Shown: in pieces, positions 6,968 through 8,190 of the stretch
Layout: each line of letters opens with the position of its first letter
How positions within the stretch are numbered: the first letter of the stretch is position 1
DNA from: an uncultured Alphaproteobacteria bacterium
GTDB lineage: Bacteria > Pseudomonadota > Alphaproteobacteria > Micropepsales > Micropepsaceae
DNA: 8,190 nucleotides
Reading direction: 5' to 3'
Assembly: GCA_903922545.1 (NCBI GenBank)
Contig: CAIXUE010000248.1
Location: 1 to 8,190 of the forward strand
The notes under the pieces: generated by a model
What the model saw: the letters and a program-made list of their open reading frames with translations, nothing else
What the model was told of the DNA's origin: nothing
Database searches by the model: none
Position numbers and translations under genes: made by a program

Positions 6968-8190
6968 ATGGCAAGCGAACAAACTGTGACAACCGCCTCC
7001 GCCGGCAAGCTGCATCTTCTGGATCTGGCCGGCCTCAAAAATCAGATGGGTGAGCGCTGGGCGCGCATGGCCGGTCCGGTGGAGGGTTTTTTCGAAGGCG
7101 CGGTACGTCGCAATCTGGGTCCTGGCGACACATTCTCCCGCCATGAGGAACTCTCCTACATACTTATCTTCCGCAATCTTTCCCCGGAAGAAGCGCAGGT
7201 AAAATGCCGGATCATCGCCGAAGAGGTTTGTGAACGCCTGTTCGGTGATCAGGTCAAAAAGGCCAGCTTCCGCATGCTGGTAATGCCCCTGCCACCAGAT
7301 GCGCTTGCCGCCGGCAGCGCCCCCGGCGCTCTCAATGAACTTCTGGAGCGCAAGGGTAAGGAAATGATTTTCCAATCCTCTTCCGGCAAGGAAGCCAACG
7401 CGCCCGCCGTGACGGCAGCCGCCACACCGTCCGATGAAGCCGAATTCCATTTTCTCTACCGCCCTATCTGGGACGCCACCAAAAATGTCGTGGTCACCTA
7501 TCTTTGCCAGGGTGATGATGACAAATACGCCCCCCTGGTCGGCACCGGCCGGGGCCAGACGCCGCCCCAGGATCACCAGGCGGGCCTCGACAACCGCGTT
7601 CTGCGCGAATGCGCCACCCGTACCGGGCAGCTGCATCGCGGCGGCCTGCGCGTGCTGTTTGGCGTTTCGGTGGCGCTGGAAACGCTCAGCCATGCGCGGC
7701 TCTGGATGTCCTATTCAAAAGAACTGCAGAATATCCCGCCCGCCGTATCCCGCGACTTTGCATTCTTTGTCACCGGCATCGACAGCGGCGTCCCCAACAT
7801 TCGCCTGGCGCAGGAACTGCCCAAGCTGACCCGCCTCTCCCACCAGGTATTCTGCGTCGTGGAAGACCGCGGCTATATCGGAACTCGCTTCTCGCGCACC
7901 GGCGCGCATGCCCTGGGAATTCAGCTTTCCCACGGCGAAGGAGAATCCGTTCAGATGGGCCGCATCGTGGAACTCGCCCGCCAGGCGGCGGAAGCTGGCC
8001 TTGCTGCCTTTGTGCTGGGCGTGCCTTCAACCGCCATCATGCTGCACGCCCTGGGCCAGGGCATCCGCTATCTTGAGGGCACGGTGATCCGGCCGGCGAT
8101 TTCAGATCCCCGCCACGCCTTCGCCCAATCACTGGAATATGTTTATACTTCAGGCAACAAAAAGCCCGTCCAGGCGCGGGGCGAAGTGGC
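6968..8190 (+). CDS. Degenerate GGDEF-EAL-like protein, 3' end cut off by the window edge
   Basis: This open frame runs from ATG 6968 to the right edge with no stop (407 codons visible). I did not recognise it as a named family; the following alignment is by eye. Residues about 25-93 look like the second half of a GGDEF domain: LGPGDTFSRHEELSYILIF followed by LSPEEA, where an active cyclase would read GD-x-x-x-R-x-GGDEF. The GGDEF signature is replaced by HEELS (59-63). Residues from about 160 resemble the start of an EAL domain: FLYRPIWD matches the usual YQPI-x-D, but the EAL tripeptide position reads Leu179-Cys180-Gln181. The C-terminal part shows the strand ALGIQLS (315-321), a helix-strand pair IVELARQAAEAG...VLGV, and Tyr368-Leu-Glu-Gly near the usual Y-x-Q-G. 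A catalytic role in c-di-GMP turnover is therefore unlikely; binding of the nucleotide or of a protein partner is more plausible. No membrane segment or signal peptide is seen. It follows the receiver gene by 5 bp. The reading frame is certain; the fold assignment is moderate. Confidence 0.8.
   Translation, partial: MASEQTVTTASAGKLHLLDLAGLKNQMGERWARMAGPVEGFFEGAVRRNLGPGDTFSRHEELSYILIFRNLSPEEAQVKCRIIAEEVCERLFGDQVKKASFRMLVMPLPPDALAAGSAPGALNELLERKGKEMIFQSSSGKEANAPAVTAAATPSDEAEFHFLYRPIWDATKNVVVTYLCQGDDDKYAPLVGTGRGQTPPQDHQAGLDNRVLRECATRTGQLHRGGLRVLFGVSVALETLSHARLWMSYSKELQNIPPAVSRDFAFFVTGIDSGVPNIRLAQELPKLTRLSHQVFCVVEDRGYIGTRFSRTGAHALGIQLSHGEGESVQMGRIVELARQAAEAGLAAFVLGVPSTAIMLHALGQGIRYLEGTVIRPAISDPRHAFAQSLEYVYTSGNKKPVQARGEV

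Larger units (their letters stand above)
1..8190 (+). other. Signalling operon open at both ends
   Basis: All six genes point the same way with gaps of 8, 20, 10, 11 and 5 bp. I saw no stem-loop with a T-run in any gap and no recognisable -35/-10 pair, so a single transcript is the simplest reading. The operon promoter and terminator must lie outside the window. There is no stretch of 300 bases without a gene. Confidence 0.75.

Noticed and set aside
6641..7693. Minus-strand open frame of 350 codons spanning the last receiver and the GGDEF-EAL-like gene
   Set aside because: It crosses the junction of two plus-strand genes that have good starts and ribosome binding sites, and its product shows no domain.
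7434..8076. Plus-strand open frames of 131 and 155 codons in the other two frames near the right end
   Set aside because: They are Arg/Pro/Ala-rich shadows of the open frame that begins at 6968, which runs through the region without a stop and shows GGDEF/EAL-like landmarks.
6968..8190. Annotation of the last gene as an active diguanylate cyclase or c-di-GMP phosphodiesterase
   Set aside because: The GGDEF and EAL signature positions read HEELS and LCQ, so the catalytic residues are missing.

Overview
The window looks like a piece of a Gram-negative, high-GC bacterial chromosome, most probably from an alphaproteobacterium. The hints are the strong GCC/CGC/CTG/GGC codon preference, the tightly packed same-strand signalling genes, and the style of the stand-alone receivers (for example the MP-x-K-x-G / ISxGG type at 6555-6962). 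No ribosomal, tRNA or housekeeping gene is present to fix the taxonomy, so this is an inference.

All six genes lie on the + strand and fill the window almost completely. The gaps between genes are 8, 20, 10, 11 and 5 bp, so there is no room for an internal terminator or a conventional intergenic promoter, and the block reads as one operon that continues past both edges. In order: (1) the C-terminal part of a CheY-like receiver protein (1-301); (2) a 968-residue histidine kinase with PAS-GAF-PAS-GAF-PAS sensory modules and no predicted membrane segment (310-3216); (3) a single-domain response regulator (3237-3653); (4) a 959-residue membrane-bound hybrid kinase with an approximately 8-TM input region, HisKA, HATPase, a decayed receiver, an intact receiver and a C-terminal Hpt domain (3664-6543); (5) a second full-length single-domain response regulator (6555-6962); and (6) the first 407 codons of a protein that I read as a GGDEF-EAL relative with both catalytic signature motifs lost (6968 to the right edge).

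Taken together this looks like a branched phosphorelay. A probably cytoplasmic multi-sensor kinase and a membrane-bound tripartite kinase feed three stand-alone receivers, none of which carries a DNA-binding or enzymatic output domain in the visible sequence. The only candidate effector visible is the decayed GGDEF-EAL protein, which would have to act by binding (c-di-GMP, a receiver, or another partner) rather than by making or breaking c-di-GMP. The strongest leads are that protein, the membrane input region with its three-fold repeated helix motif, and the pseudo-receiver inside the hybrid kinase. No mobile element, CRISPR array, RNA gene or prophage signature was seen.
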